This document shows, in pieces, positions 1-6,681 of a stretch of 6,730 bases of DNA; positions within the stretch are counted from its first letter, which is position 1; the number at the start of each line of letters is the position of its first letter. This stretch comes from an uncultured Spirochaetaceae bacterium (GTDB lineage Bacteria; Spirochaetota; Spirochaetia; Treponematales; Treponemataceae). The translations under genes and the position numbers were made by a program. The stretch spans positions 1-6,730 of the forward strand of contig CACXDK010000335.1 in NCBI GenBank assembly GCA_902766345.1, given 5' to 3'. Under the pieces are notes generated by a model, which did no database searches, was not told the origin of the DNA, and saw nothing but the letters and a program-made list of their open reading frames with translations.

Positions 1-666
1 CCTGAAGATCACGTTGGTGACCTTGCAACCTGGGAAAGAGCTGAAAAGGGACTCGCAGATGCATGTCACGAAGCAGGTCTTGAATACGAGATTCAGCCTG
101 GCGAAGGTGCTTTCTACGGACCTAAACTTGAGTTTACTTTGATTGATGCTCTTGGCCGTCAGTGGCAGTGCGGTACGATTCAGCTTGACTATCAGCTTCC
201 GAGTGCAGAGCGCCTTAATGCCCAGTACATCGGCGCCGACAATCAGAAGCATCATCCGGTTATGCTTCACCGTGCAGTTCTTGGTTCGCTTGAACGCTTC
301 ATGGGAATCCTTATCGAAAACTATTCCGGGGCTCTTCCTGCATGGCTTCACTTTGAACAGGCAGCAGTTGTTCCGGTTTCACCGGAGTTTAATGATTATG
401 CCCGCAAGGTTGAATCAACTCTTCGTGCAGCAGGAATCCGTGTAAATGCTTATACAGGCGATGACAACATGAAGACAAAAATTAAAGCCATCTCCAGTGA
501 GCATAAAACACCATACATCCTTGTTGTTGGTGCAAAGGAACAGGAAGAAAACTCGGTAACATGCCGTTTCCGCTTTTCAAGTCAGATTCCACAGCGCTCA
601 TTCAAGCTGGAAGAATTCCGCGATTACGTTGTAGAAAAGACAGAAAGTCACTTTAACGGAATCTAA
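1..666 (+). CDS. thrS: Threonyl-tRNA synthetase, C-terminal part (5' end outside window)
   Basis: Class II aminoacyl-tRNA synthetase that charges tRNA(Thr) with threonine in the cytoplasm. The frame is open from base 1 to the TAA at 664-666, giving 221 visible residues of a protein normally about 600-640 long. Seen: the catalytic-core signature GEGAFYGPK (visible residues 34-42), then WQCGTIQLD (55-63), then [11 protein letters not shown] (90-100). By alignment from memory with the E. coli enzyme, H90 is the zinc ligand equivalent to His511 and R99 is the motif 3 arginine equivalent to Arg520. Residues from about 115 form the C-terminal anticodon-binding domain ([10 protein letters not shown] at 171-180). 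The tail after this, [13 protein letters not shown], differs from the usual VRTRRGKDLG-type loop. The gene converges on pta and ends 18 bases before a shared terminator hairpin. Base composition is visibly more GC-rich than in the transport genes. Identification is firm; the start cannot be seen. Confidence 0.96.
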   Translation, partial: PEDHVGDLATWERAEKGLADACHEAGLEYEIQPGEGAFYGPKLEFTLIDALGRQWQCGTIQLDYQLPSAERLNAQYIGADNQKHHPVMLHRAVLGSLERFMGILIENYSGALPAWLHFEQAAVVPVSPEFNDYARKVESTLRAAGIRVNAYTGDDNMKTKIKAISSEHKTPYILVVGAKEQEENSVTCRFRFSSQIPQRSFKLEEFRDYVVEKTESHFNGI

Positions 667-683
667 AATAAGAATTAAAGCAT

Positions 684-732
684 AAAAAAGGCTGTCTGAT
701 TGAAGAATACTTCATTCAGACAGCCTTTTTTT
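684..732. terminator. Bidirectional intrinsic terminator between thrS and pta
   Basis: A perfect 10-bp stem, GGCTGTCTGA (690-699) with TCAGACAGCC (716-725), is flanked by six A's on the left (684-689) and seven T's on the right (726-732). After a T-T mismatch, an inner TGAA/TTCA stem (701-704 with 711-714) extends the hairpin. The T run ends thrS transcripts on the plus strand, and the A run gives a U tract for minus-strand transcripts leaving pta, whose stop codon is at 749-751. The position between two converging stop codons fits a shared terminator. Confidence 0.93.
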
Positions 733-748
733 ATATTCAAGGGATTAT

Positions 749-1780
749 TTATGCCTGCAAAGCTGTTACAGCAACAGTATCAACAATTTCGTCAACGTTG
801 CATCCACGGCTAAGGTCGTTCAAAGGCTTTGCAAACCCCTGACATACAGGACCAATTGCCTTCCATCCGCCCATACGTGCTGCAATCTTGTATCCAATGT
901 TTCCAGCATTAATGTTAGGGAAAATAAATGTATTTGCATGACCTGCAACAGAACTACCAGGAGCTTTAAGTTCACCTACTTCTGGAGCAATTGCTGCATC
1001 AAACTGGAATTCTCCATCCAATGACAAAGAAGGAGCTTTTTCTTTTGCAATCTTTGTAGCTTCAACCATCTTTGGAACACTCTTAAAGAATTTATCATCA
1101 TTTCCAGATCCCTTTGTAGAGAATGAAAGCATTGCTACACGAGGTTCAATTCCAGCGATCTTCTTTGCAGTATCAGCAGTTGCAATTGCAATGTCTGCAA
1201 GTTCTTCTGCACTTGGCTCAATGTTGATTGCACAGTCTCCAAAGAGAGCAATTCCCTCTGGAACATATTTGTTGCCACCTTCTGGAGCGACCATAAGGAA
1301 ACAGGAAGAAACAGTCTTAATTCCAGGTGCAGTTTTGATTACCTGAAGTCCTGGGCGCAATGTGTTTGCTGTAGAGTGACATGCACCAGAAACAAAACCA
1401 TCGGCATCTCCTGCTTTAAGAATCAATGCACCGTACATTGTATAGTCTTTGAGGATTGCAGCTTTTGCAGCAGCAACATCTGCATATTCTGGAGCACCAG
1501 TTTTCTTATTAATTTTACCCTCACGAGCCTTAAAAAGAAGCTCTGCATATTTATCTGCATTTGCATCTGATGTAGGATCAATTACAGTTACACCAGAAAG
1601 GTCTACGCCAGGAATGAGCTTTTCACACTCTTCTTTTTTTCCCAAAAGGATAATCTTTGCGATTCCTTCTTTTACAATTACAGAAGCGGCTTCTACAACA
1701 CGCTTGTCTTCACCTTCACACAGTACTATTGTTTTTCCTGCAGCTTTGGCTTTTGCCCTTAAATCTTTTACAAAGTCCAT
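749..1780 (-). CDS. pta: Phosphate acetyltransferase (phosphotransacetylase)
   Basis: Interconverts acetyl-CoA plus phosphate and acetyl phosphate plus CoA in the cytoplasm; with acetate kinase (not in this window) it yields acetate and ATP. The 343-residue length fits the short, single-domain PTA_PTB family form rather than the long E. coli form with an extra N-terminal regulatory region. Seen: IVLCEGEDKRVVEAA (18-32), ADGFVSGACHSTANTLRPGL (126-145), the FPNINAGNIGYK segment (287-298), and the C-terminal NDLSRGCNVDEIV (321-333). S324 and R325 match the active-site Ser309/Arg310 of the Methanosarcina thermophila enzyme; the position of its Asp316 is Glu331 here, with Asp330 next to it. The ATG at 1780 is preferred over the TTG at 1795 because GAGAGG lies 7 bases ahead of it and the family starts there. 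The gene lies 66 bases after the ROK gene and ends at the shared hairpin. Confidence 0.95.
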   Translation of the reverse strand: MDFVKDLRAKAKAAGKTIVLCEGEDKRVVEAASVIVKEGIAKIILLGKKEECEKLIPGVDLSGVTVIDPTSDANADKYAELLFKAREGKINKKTGAPEYADVAAAKAAILKDYTMYGALILKAGDADGFVSGACHSTANTLRPGLQVIKTAPGIKTVSSCFLMVAPEGGNKYVPEGIALFGDCAINIEPSAEELADIAIATADTAKKIAGIEPRVAMLSFSTKGSGNDDKFFKSVPKMVEATKIAKEKAPSLSLDGEFQFDAAIAPEVGELKAPGSSVAGHANTFIFPNINAGNIGYKIAARMGGWKAIGPVCQGFAKPLNDLSRGCNVDEIVDTVAVTALQA

Positions 1781-1787
1781 TATAATG

Positions 1788-1793
1788 CCTCTC
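1788..1793 (-). promoter_or_regulatory. Ribosome binding site that sets the pta start
   Basis: On the minus strand GAGAGG is followed by 7 bases and then the ATG at 1780-1778. This site would lie inside the coding sequence if the in-frame TTG at 1795 were used, so it decides for the ATG and a 343-residue protein. Confidence 0.8.
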
Positions 1794-1826
1794 AAAAAAA
1801 TGTGGGATTTACAAGTTCCATTGAAT

Positions 1827-1855
1827 AGAATAGCATTAATTTTATTTTACCGCAA
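1827..1855 (-). promoter_or_regulatory. Candidate promoter for pta
   Basis: On the minus strand TTGCGG (1855-1850) and TATTCT (1832-1827) are separated by exactly 17 bases, and the -10 box is preceded by TG one base away (TGC-TATTCT), an extended -10. Transcription would start near 1820, leaving about a 40-base leader before the pta ATG. The -35 box lies in the last codons of the ROK gene and its stop codon falls in the spacer. This would let pta be expressed apart from the transport operon. Recognised by eye only; the -35 box is imperfect. Confidence 0.5.
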
Positions 1856-3076
1856 GGATAACAAGCTTTTTTCCGCACTCCTTTTATGAAGCTCAAACAA
1901 ATCATCCCATTGAAACATTGAATACGATGGATTTGATTCAAGCATCTGAACTTCATACAACTTTTGAATAAACATAAATGCTGCCCCTTTTGCAATCTCA
2001 CAGCTATCATCTTCCATCACAACAAGTTCAGAACCACAGGATTTCATTATGGAAGAAAATTGCGGAACATATTTTTTTATGATTTCACGCATAAACTCGT
2101 GTCGAGTTTCTGACTGACCATGAATAAAAACAGTCTCCGGCTCCAGCAAAGGAATCATCATCGTAAGAGTTCCAAAAAGATCTTTAACCCACTCTGCATA
2201 AGAATCATCAACAGTATCAACGGTTTTCAACACAGCTTCAGGAAGCCCAGTCTGCCCTTTCTGAAAAGTAGTCCAAGAGCGGGAAATATACTCTCCAACA
2301 GCATAGTTTCTTACATTAATAACTCTTCCATTCATAGTTATCGAAAGACCTATACCTATTCCCTTTTCATACGTCTCAGGATATGAAAGTAAAGGATTTC
2401 CAGCATAATTTCGGGCAAGAACACATAAAAAATCCTTCTTTCCAGAAGATTTATTTAACGCCAGTTGAAGCCAAGAACAGCAGCGTGCATCATTTTCTAT
2501 AAATAAAGGAATACCATATCTAGAACCAAGAACCCCAACATAATTAAAATCTGTAAGACGAAATGGTGCAGATCTTTTTATTACTCCTTTGTCAATATCT
2601 ATAATTCCAGGAATTCCAATACTTATTGCAAGCGGATGAAGAGAAATATTATCCATATCAGGTATCAATTCTTTTATTATGGAATCAAGCATATAGACAA
2701 AAAGCTCATCGGAATTGCTAACCAACTTTTCATTTACAGGAGTTGCCCCTTCCTTTTTAAATACAGTTCGTCCATCAAAAGACACCACGACAACATGATA
2801 TGAATCAAGCTGAATTTCTATTCCAATTACACATCCAAAATCTGGATTCACCGAAAGGAATACAGGTTTTCGTCCCCCTTTTTCAGTAGGAACACCCCTT
2901 TCGCCTTCACATATAAGTTCAGAATCTACCAGCGTACCAATTATATTTGAAACTGTAGAGCGGTAAAGCCCCAATTTTCTCGCAATATCTATTCTACTGC
3001 AATTAGGATTTTTCCATACAGTTTCAAACAGTCGGGAAATATTTGCATTACGCTGATAGTCATTATTAACGTGCAT
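1847..3076 (-). CDS. ROK-family transcriptional regulator (NagC/Mlc/XylR type), degenerate sugar-site motifs
   Basis: Likely a DNA-binding regulator of the neighbouring sugar-uptake operon. Residues 11-62 form a winged helix-turn-helix (CSRIDIARKLGLYRSTVSNI, with the recognition helix about 37-50), closed by GGRKP (67-71) as in NagC/XylR relatives. A ROK sugar-kinase-like fold follows: IGIPGIID (153-160), IENDAR with D196 (193-198), GIGIG (239-243) and GE (261-262), ending in KGAAF (363-367). Odd: the family's zinc motif CxCGxxGCxE is missing, with no cysteine between 200 and 346 apart from C218; the usual GEIGH histidine is Ser (GEYIS); and about 40 residues follow the normal ROK end. The ATG at 3076 comes 8 bases after the MalG-type permease stop, so the gene reads as the last of the operon; its Shine-Dalgarno is weak (AAGGG, 12 bases away). 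The effector is unknown. Family certain, target inferred from position. Confidence 0.88.
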   Translation of the reverse strand: MHVNNDYQRNANISRLFETVWKNPNCSRIDIARKLGLYRSTVSNIIGTLVDSELICEGERGVPTEKGGRKPVFLSVNPDFGCVIGIEIQLDSYHVVVVSFDGRTVFKKEGATPVNEKLVSNSDELFVYMLDSIIKELIPDMDNISLHPLAISIGIPGIIDIDKGVIKRSAPFRLTDFNYVGVLGSRYGIPLFIENDARCCSWLQLALNKSSGKKDFLCVLARNYAGNPLLSYPETYEKGIGIGLSITMNGRVINVRNYAVGEYISRSWTTFQKGQTGLPEAVLKTVDTVDDSYAEWVKDLFGTLTMMIPLLEPETVFIHGQSETRHEFMREIIKKYVPQFSSIMKSCGSELVVMEDDSCEIAKGAAFMFIQKLYEVQMLESNPSYSMFQWDDLFELHKRSAEKSLLSLR

Positions 3077-3084
3077 AATATATC

Positions 3085-3936
3085 TTAACCCTTAACAGCA
3101 CCAGCCGCAACCCCTTTAGTAATTTGCTTTCTAAAGATACCATAAAAAGCAATGATAGGGATTACACTAATCATCAATGCAGCAAATTGTTTTCCGTAAT
3201 CAGAAGCAAGTGCCCCAGAGAATTTCTGAACGCCAACCGGAAGTGACTTTATCTTTTCACTGCTTGCAAGAATGTTTATAAGCATAAACTCATTCCAAGT
3301 TCCTGTAATTGTCAAAATTGCAAGAGTTATGCCCACAGGTTTTGACATAGGGAATATTATATCAGAGAAAATCTGGAGATAAGGAGCACCATCTATTCGC
3401 GCAGACTCAACAAGAGAATCAGGAATGCTCTTTATAAATTCTGTTGTAAGATAAATTCCCATTGGCATTCCAATACCAATGTAGCAAATCAAAACTCCCA
3501 ATCTTGTATCATACAACCCAGTCCAGTTTGCCATAAAGAACAAAGGAATCATAATGCACTGTAAAGTTATCAAAACTCCAATTACAAATAATTTATAAAA
3601 AAATCCTGTTGCTTTTGATGGCAATTTTGCAAATGCAAAACCAGCTGCAATTGATGCATAAAGAATTACAATTGTAGAAACTCCTGTATAGAATATACTG
3701 TTGAGAAATAATCGTCCAAAGTTTCCCCGTATCCATGCATCAACATAATTTCTCCACCACCACACTTTAGGAATGGCAAGTTTACTTGTTATTTGATATT
3801 CCTGTGTTGTTTTAAATGAAGAAAAGAACAACCACACAATCGGATACAATGCCATAAAAGTAAAAACTACAAGAATTGCATAAATAATACTTTGTGAAAG
3901 AATATATTTAGAACCTTTCTTTTCAAATACGTTCAT
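3085..3936 (-). CDS. Carbohydrate ABC transporter permease, MalG-type (CUT1 family)
   Basis: Inner-membrane subunit that, with the MalF-type partner encoded just upstream, forms the sugar translocation channel. The 283 residues match the usual family length. About six membrane helices can be seen (roughly 14-38, 76-103, 111-136, 145-168, 200-222, 250-268). The EAA loop that docks on the ATPase is ESARIDGAPYLQIFSDIIFP (177-196), with the invariant Gly at 183. TWNEF (213-217) and the C-terminal KGVAAGAVKG are typical of MalG/LacG relatives. The ATG at 3936 has AGGAGG 8 bases ahead of it and lies 3 bases after the upstream stop codon, so translation is probably coupled. The ROK gene follows after 8 bases. 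Substrate cannot be told from the sequence. Confidence 0.93.
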   Translation of the reverse strand: MNVFEKKGSKYILSQSIIYAILVVFTFMALYPIVWLFFSSFKTTQEYQITSKLAIPKVWWWRNYVDAWIRGNFGRLFLNSIFYTGVSTIVILYASIAAGFAFAKLPSKATGFFYKLFVIGVLITLQCIMIPLFFMANWTGLYDTRLGVLICYIGIGMPMGIYLTTEFIKSIPDSLVESARIDGAPYLQIFSDIIFPMSKPVGITLAILTITGTWNEFMLINILASSEKIKSLPVGVQKFSGALASDYGKQFAALMISVIPIIAFYGIFRKQITKGVAAGAVKG

Positions 3937-3939
3937 ACA

Positions 3940-5259
3940 CTACTCCTCCTTAGCTCCAAATTTCTTTTCAAGACTCTTTACAATTCCAATAAGAACAAGA
4001 CTTATTACAACCATAATTGTAGAAATTGTATTTGCCATTGGATAGTCAGATGCCCCACGGAAAGCCTTATCAAACATGTAAAGAGAAAGTACATAAGTCT
4101 GCTTTGCAGGGCCACCACCTGTCATAACATAAATCAAATCAAAAGATTTTAGCGAACCTGAAATTGCAAGAATCGAACTTATTACAAACACTCCGGACAA
4201 CTCCGGGAAAATTATGTGCCATAAAACCTGCCATTCTGTAGCCCCGTCAATTGTTGCAGCTTCCATAATCTGAGGATCTATCTTTTGAAGATTTGCCATA
4301 AAAATAATAAGATATGTTCCCGTATACATCCACAGAATTACAACAAGAACCGAAACCATAGGATGAGAATTCATTGACCACTCATAAGCAGGATTTACCC
4401 ATTGCATTATTTCAGTCCAAGCTCCGTGTGCAGAAAAGAAAGTCTGAAACAGGATTCCTATTACAACAGTAGAAATAACGCAAGGAAGATATATCATTGT
4501 CTGAAAAAAATCCCTGCCTTTTATAAGACCTCTTGTAAGAACATACGCAAGAAAGAAACCAAGTGGTAACTGTCCAAATACAGAGACTAAAACTATCCAG
4601 AAATTGTTTTTTAGTGAAACATAAAAATAATTATCTGAAAAAACTTTTATATAATTCTTTAATCCAACAAACTTAAGAGCACCCCGCTCAAAAAGAGAAC
4701 CGCCAGAATAATTTGTCAAACTTAAAAGAACTGAAAAAATTGAAGGAAAAGTCATGACACCGAAGTAAAAAATAATTGCAGGAAGTGCCAGCATCCAGTA
4801 AGCCCTGCGCTCTTCTTTTTTTGTAGAAAGATTTCCATTCAACAATGTTGAATACAGACTGATGATTATACATCCAATCAATCCATAGGTTATAAAATAA
4901 AATCCTAGAGAAAACTCAATTTCTTCATCTGTAAATTTCTTTGATGCAATAAAAGCAAAAAGACTCGCTATTACAGAAACAATCAACAGTCCCCGCTCCA
5001 GTGAAAATTTAAATTTACTGGCACCATCACTTTTTTTGAATATAAAAAAATATAGGAAAAGCAGAATTGATGCAGTCATTGCTAAAAAACTGATAATCAA
5101 GGCTATGCCTATAAATAAATAAAAAAGTCCCTGGCCTGCTGTAACAAAATAAGCAACAGCTTCGAAACCATTGGCATCATCAAAAACTGGAATGCAGAAT
5201 CCTACAACAGAAAGTACAAGACAAATCTTTCCTGCAAGGTTTAACTTGTTTTCATTCAT
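3940..5259 (-). CDS. Carbohydrate ABC transporter permease, MalF-type, with extra N-terminal membrane region
   Basis: Partner channel subunit of the sugar importer. The canonical permease occupies about residues 150-439: RAYWMLALPAIIFYF (152-166), about six helices, the EAA loop EAATIDGATEWQVLWHIIFP (333-352) that contacts the ATPase, and GGGPA (381-385), all typical of the UgpA/LacF/MalF group. At 439 residues it is about 140-150 longer than most relatives. The excess is N-terminal and hydrophobic, with four likely helices (about 8-25, 46-74, 89-106, 117-139); the loops at 75-88 and 140-152 are Lys/Arg-rich, as expected for cytoplasmic sides. It lacks a large periplasmic insertion like the P2 loop of E. 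coli MalF. The ATG at 5259 has AAGGA 7 bases upstream. A hairpin and T run lie between it and the binding-protein gene. Function of the extension is unknown. Confidence 0.92.
   Translation of the reverse strand: MNENKLNLAGKICLVLSVVGFCIPVFDDANGFEAVAYFVTAGQGLFYLFIGIALIISFLAMTASILLFLYFFIFKKSDGASKFKFSLERGLLIVSVIASLFAFIASKKFTDEEIEFSLGFYFITYGLIGCIIISLYSTLLNGNLSTKKEERRAYWMLALPAIIFYFGVMTFPSIFSVLLSLTNYSGGSLFERGALKFVGLKNYIKVFSDNYFYVSLKNNFWIVLVSVFGQLPLGFFLAYVLTRGLIKGRDFFQTMIYLPCVISTVVIGILFQTFFSAHGAWTEIMQWVNPAYEWSMNSHPMVSVLVVILWMYTGTYLIIFMANLQKIDPQIMEAATIDGATEWQVLWHIIFPELSGVFVISSILAISGSLKSFDLIYVMTGGGPAKQTYVLSLYMFDKAFRGASDYPMANTISTIMVVISLVLIGIVKSLEKKFGAKEE
3945..3950 (-). promoter_or_regulatory. Strong ribosome binding site inside the end of the upstream permease gene
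   Basis: AGGAGG on the minus strand sits in the last two sense codons (GAG GAG) of the MalF-type permease gene, directly before its TAG, and 8 bases ahead of the MalG-type ATG. The arrangement GAG GAG TAG TGT ATG makes termination and re-initiation adjacent, which fits coupled, equal synthesis of the two channel subunits. Confidence 0.85.
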
Positions 5260-5273
5260 AAAATTTTCCTTAT

Positions 5274-5299
5274 AAAAAAGCAGGCTTCAAAAGCCTGCT
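5274..5299 (-). terminator. Hairpin plus T run between binding-protein and permease genes (probable transcript attenuator)
   Basis: On the minus strand AGCAGGCTT (5299-5291), a 3-base loop TTG, and AAGCCTGCT (5287-5279) form a perfect 9-bp stem. Five further T's (5278-5274) follow, so the U run totals six with the last stem base. It begins 12 bases after the binding-protein stop and sits immediately before the Shine-Dalgarno (AAGGA, 5271-5267) of the permease. It has the form of an intrinsic terminator; inside an operon it most likely acts as partial termination or protects the 3' end of the binding-protein mRNA, giving more binding protein than permease. The degree of read-through cannot be judged from sequence. 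Confidence 0.8.
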
Positions 5300-5311
5300 G
5301 ATCAAGTTTAT

Positions 5312-6631
5312 TTATTTGCTTGCATCAAATGCAGCCTGCACATCTTTACAAACCTGCTCTGGAGAAATCTTGTTCAATCCCAAAGCTTGAAGATCTGCAT
5401 TAAGTACAGAAGGAACATCACCGTCAAACACACTGTCAAATACAGGAGTAGACAAAGTCTGTGCTGTATAGAATGAAGCTCTCTTTGCAGACAGAGGTTC
5501 TAGATTTGCATAAGAAACGCCTGTGTTAAGAGAAGGGAATGAAGCACCTGTATCAAGTCTTCTCTGCTGGCAATAAGGACCAGAAAGCCATTTAATAAGT
5601 TCCCATGCAGCCTTTTCTTCTTTTGAATTCTTTTTCAATTTCGAACTCATTCCATAACCTACACCAAGTGTAGAAGAATTAGACTTATGAATTTTCTCGC
5701 CCGGAATTGCAGGAAAGTTTATAAGTTCAATATTATTTTTCTGATCTTCTTTAGAAATAAGAGCCTTTCCTGTAGTTGTATCAGTAAGGAATGCTCCAAC
5801 ACGCCAGTCACCATCAATAAGATATGCACCTTTTTTTGATGCAAACTGACCTACTACATCTCCGTAAGATGTCGCAAGCGTCTTTTGAGAAAGCACACCG
5901 TCATCATAAAGCTGTTTAATAAATTTCACTGCATCAAGGAAAGGTTTATCCGTAAACTTTGCCTTGCCAGCTTTAATCTTATCGGCCCAATCCGCACCAC
6001 CAAACCTACCTGCTACACAAGAGAAAAGACAAGATTGCATTACCCAGTCATCCATGTTTGCCATAAGAATGGTTTCATAGCCTTTTGCTTTTAAAACAGG
6101 AACCTGAGCTTTGAGTTCCTCATACGTCTTTGGAATTGTAAGACCACACTCTTTCAGAACAGCAGTATTTACATAAAGCATGTGGCTTACAGTAAGCCCC
6201 ATTGGAATTTCTGCAATATAACCAGAAGCTTGAGCTGTAGGTTCAACACAAGCTTTACTATAGCTATCATAAATGCCATCTTTTTTCATGAAAGGCGTTA
6301 AATCTTTTGCAAGCTTCTTTTCATGAATGGCAGCAGATCGCCCAGCCGGCCACATATAGAAAACATCCGGCATTTTTCCAGAAGCCGCATACGCAGCCAT
6401 TTTCTGATGATATGGTTCATTAAACAAAACTTCTCTCTCAATTTTTATATCAGGATGATCTTTTTCAAAAGCTTCCCATATCAACTTATTATCATCATAA
6501 GAGTTTGGAGCTGTAGCATCCTGATAATCCAGAACTGTAATTACTGTCTGCTTTTCCTTTTTTTTGCCCAATGCAAAAACAGGACTAAACAGTACAGCTG
6601 CCGTCATTACAAACATTACTATTTTCTTCAT
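5312..6631 (-). CDS. Extracellular (periplasmic) sugar-binding protein of ABC importer, family 1
   Basis: Captures the substrate outside the inner membrane and delivers it to the two permeases encoded downstream. The 439 residues match the usual length of CUT1 binding proteins. Residues 1-20 are a Sec signal peptide: MKK, a hydrophobic core, then SPVFA with a likely cleavage after A20. There is no lipobox cysteine (first Cys is at 128), so a soluble periplasmic protein is expected. The mature protein shows family features: VITVLDYQD near the start (30-38), MPDVFYMW (87-94), IPMGLTVSHMLYVNTAVLKE (142-161), GDWRVGAF (274-281) and AAWELIKWLSGPYCQQ (341-356). The ATG at 6631 has AAGGGGG 4 bases ahead of it. 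It is the first gene of the operon, behind a TTGACA promoter. Ligand unknown; mono- or oligosaccharide likely, glycerol-phosphate or another polyol possible. Confidence 0.93.
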   Translation of the reverse strand: MKKIVMFVMTAAVLFSPVFALGKKKEKQTVITVLDYQDATAPNSYDDNKLIWEAFEKDHPDIKIEREVLFNEPYHQKMAAYAASGKMPDVFYMWPAGRSAAIHEKKLAKDLTPFMKKDGIYDSYSKACVEPTAQASGYIAEIPMGLTVSHMLYVNTAVLKECGLTIPKTYEELKAQVPVLKAKGYETILMANMDDWVMQSCLFSCVAGRFGGADWADKIKAGKAKFTDKPFLDAVKFIKQLYDDGVLSQKTLATSYGDVVGQFASKKGAYLIDGDWRVGAFLTDTTTGKALISKEDQKNNIELINFPAIPGEKIHKSNSSTLGVGYGMSSKLKKNSKEEKAAWELIKWLSGPYCQQRRLDTGASFPSLNTGVSYANLEPLSAKRASFYTAQTLSTPVFDSVFDGDVPSVLNADLQALGLNKISPEQVCKDVQAAFDASK

Positions 6632-6647
6632 AATTCCCCCTTGGTGC

Positions 6648-6662
6648 TGTACATTTTGTACA
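6648..6662. promoter_or_regulatory. Palindrome TGTACA-N3-TGTACA in the operon leader, candidate operator
   Basis: Perfect inverted repeat with two 6-bp arms (6648-6653 and 6657-6662) around a 3-base AT centre. It lies between the predicted transcription start (about 6675) and the Shine-Dalgarno (6642-6636), where a bound repressor would block elongation. The ROK protein at the end of the operon is the natural candidate to bind it. The same sequence could instead form a small RNA hairpin just ahead of the ribosome site. No binding can be shown from sequence. Confidence 0.5.
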
Positions 6663-6681
6663 ACCTCTTTACTTACCTAAA

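Noticed and set aside
139..666. A separate 175-residue gene starting at an internal TTG codon at 139
   Set aside because: The reading frame is open to base 1 and the upstream residues continue the ThrRS core (GEGAFYGPK), so this is simply the end of thrS.
1779..1784. TATAAT on the minus strand as a -10 box
   Set aside because: It overlaps the pta ATG itself, so a transcript from it would lack the ribosome site; a better-spaced promoter lies at 1827-1855.
1781..1795. TTG at 1795 as the pta start, adding five residues
   Set aside because: The ribosome site GAGAGG lies inside that extension and 7 bases before the ATG at 1780, and the family normally starts at the ATG.
1449..1889. Open frame of 146 codons on the plus strand opposite pta and the ROK end
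   Set aside because: It is antisense to a clear conserved gene, has no recognisable protein features, and reflects the codon bias of pta.
1792..2010. Open frame of 72 codons on the minus strand within the ROK gene end
   Set aside because: It lies out of frame inside the well-supported ROK coding sequence and has no ribosome site or family resemblance.
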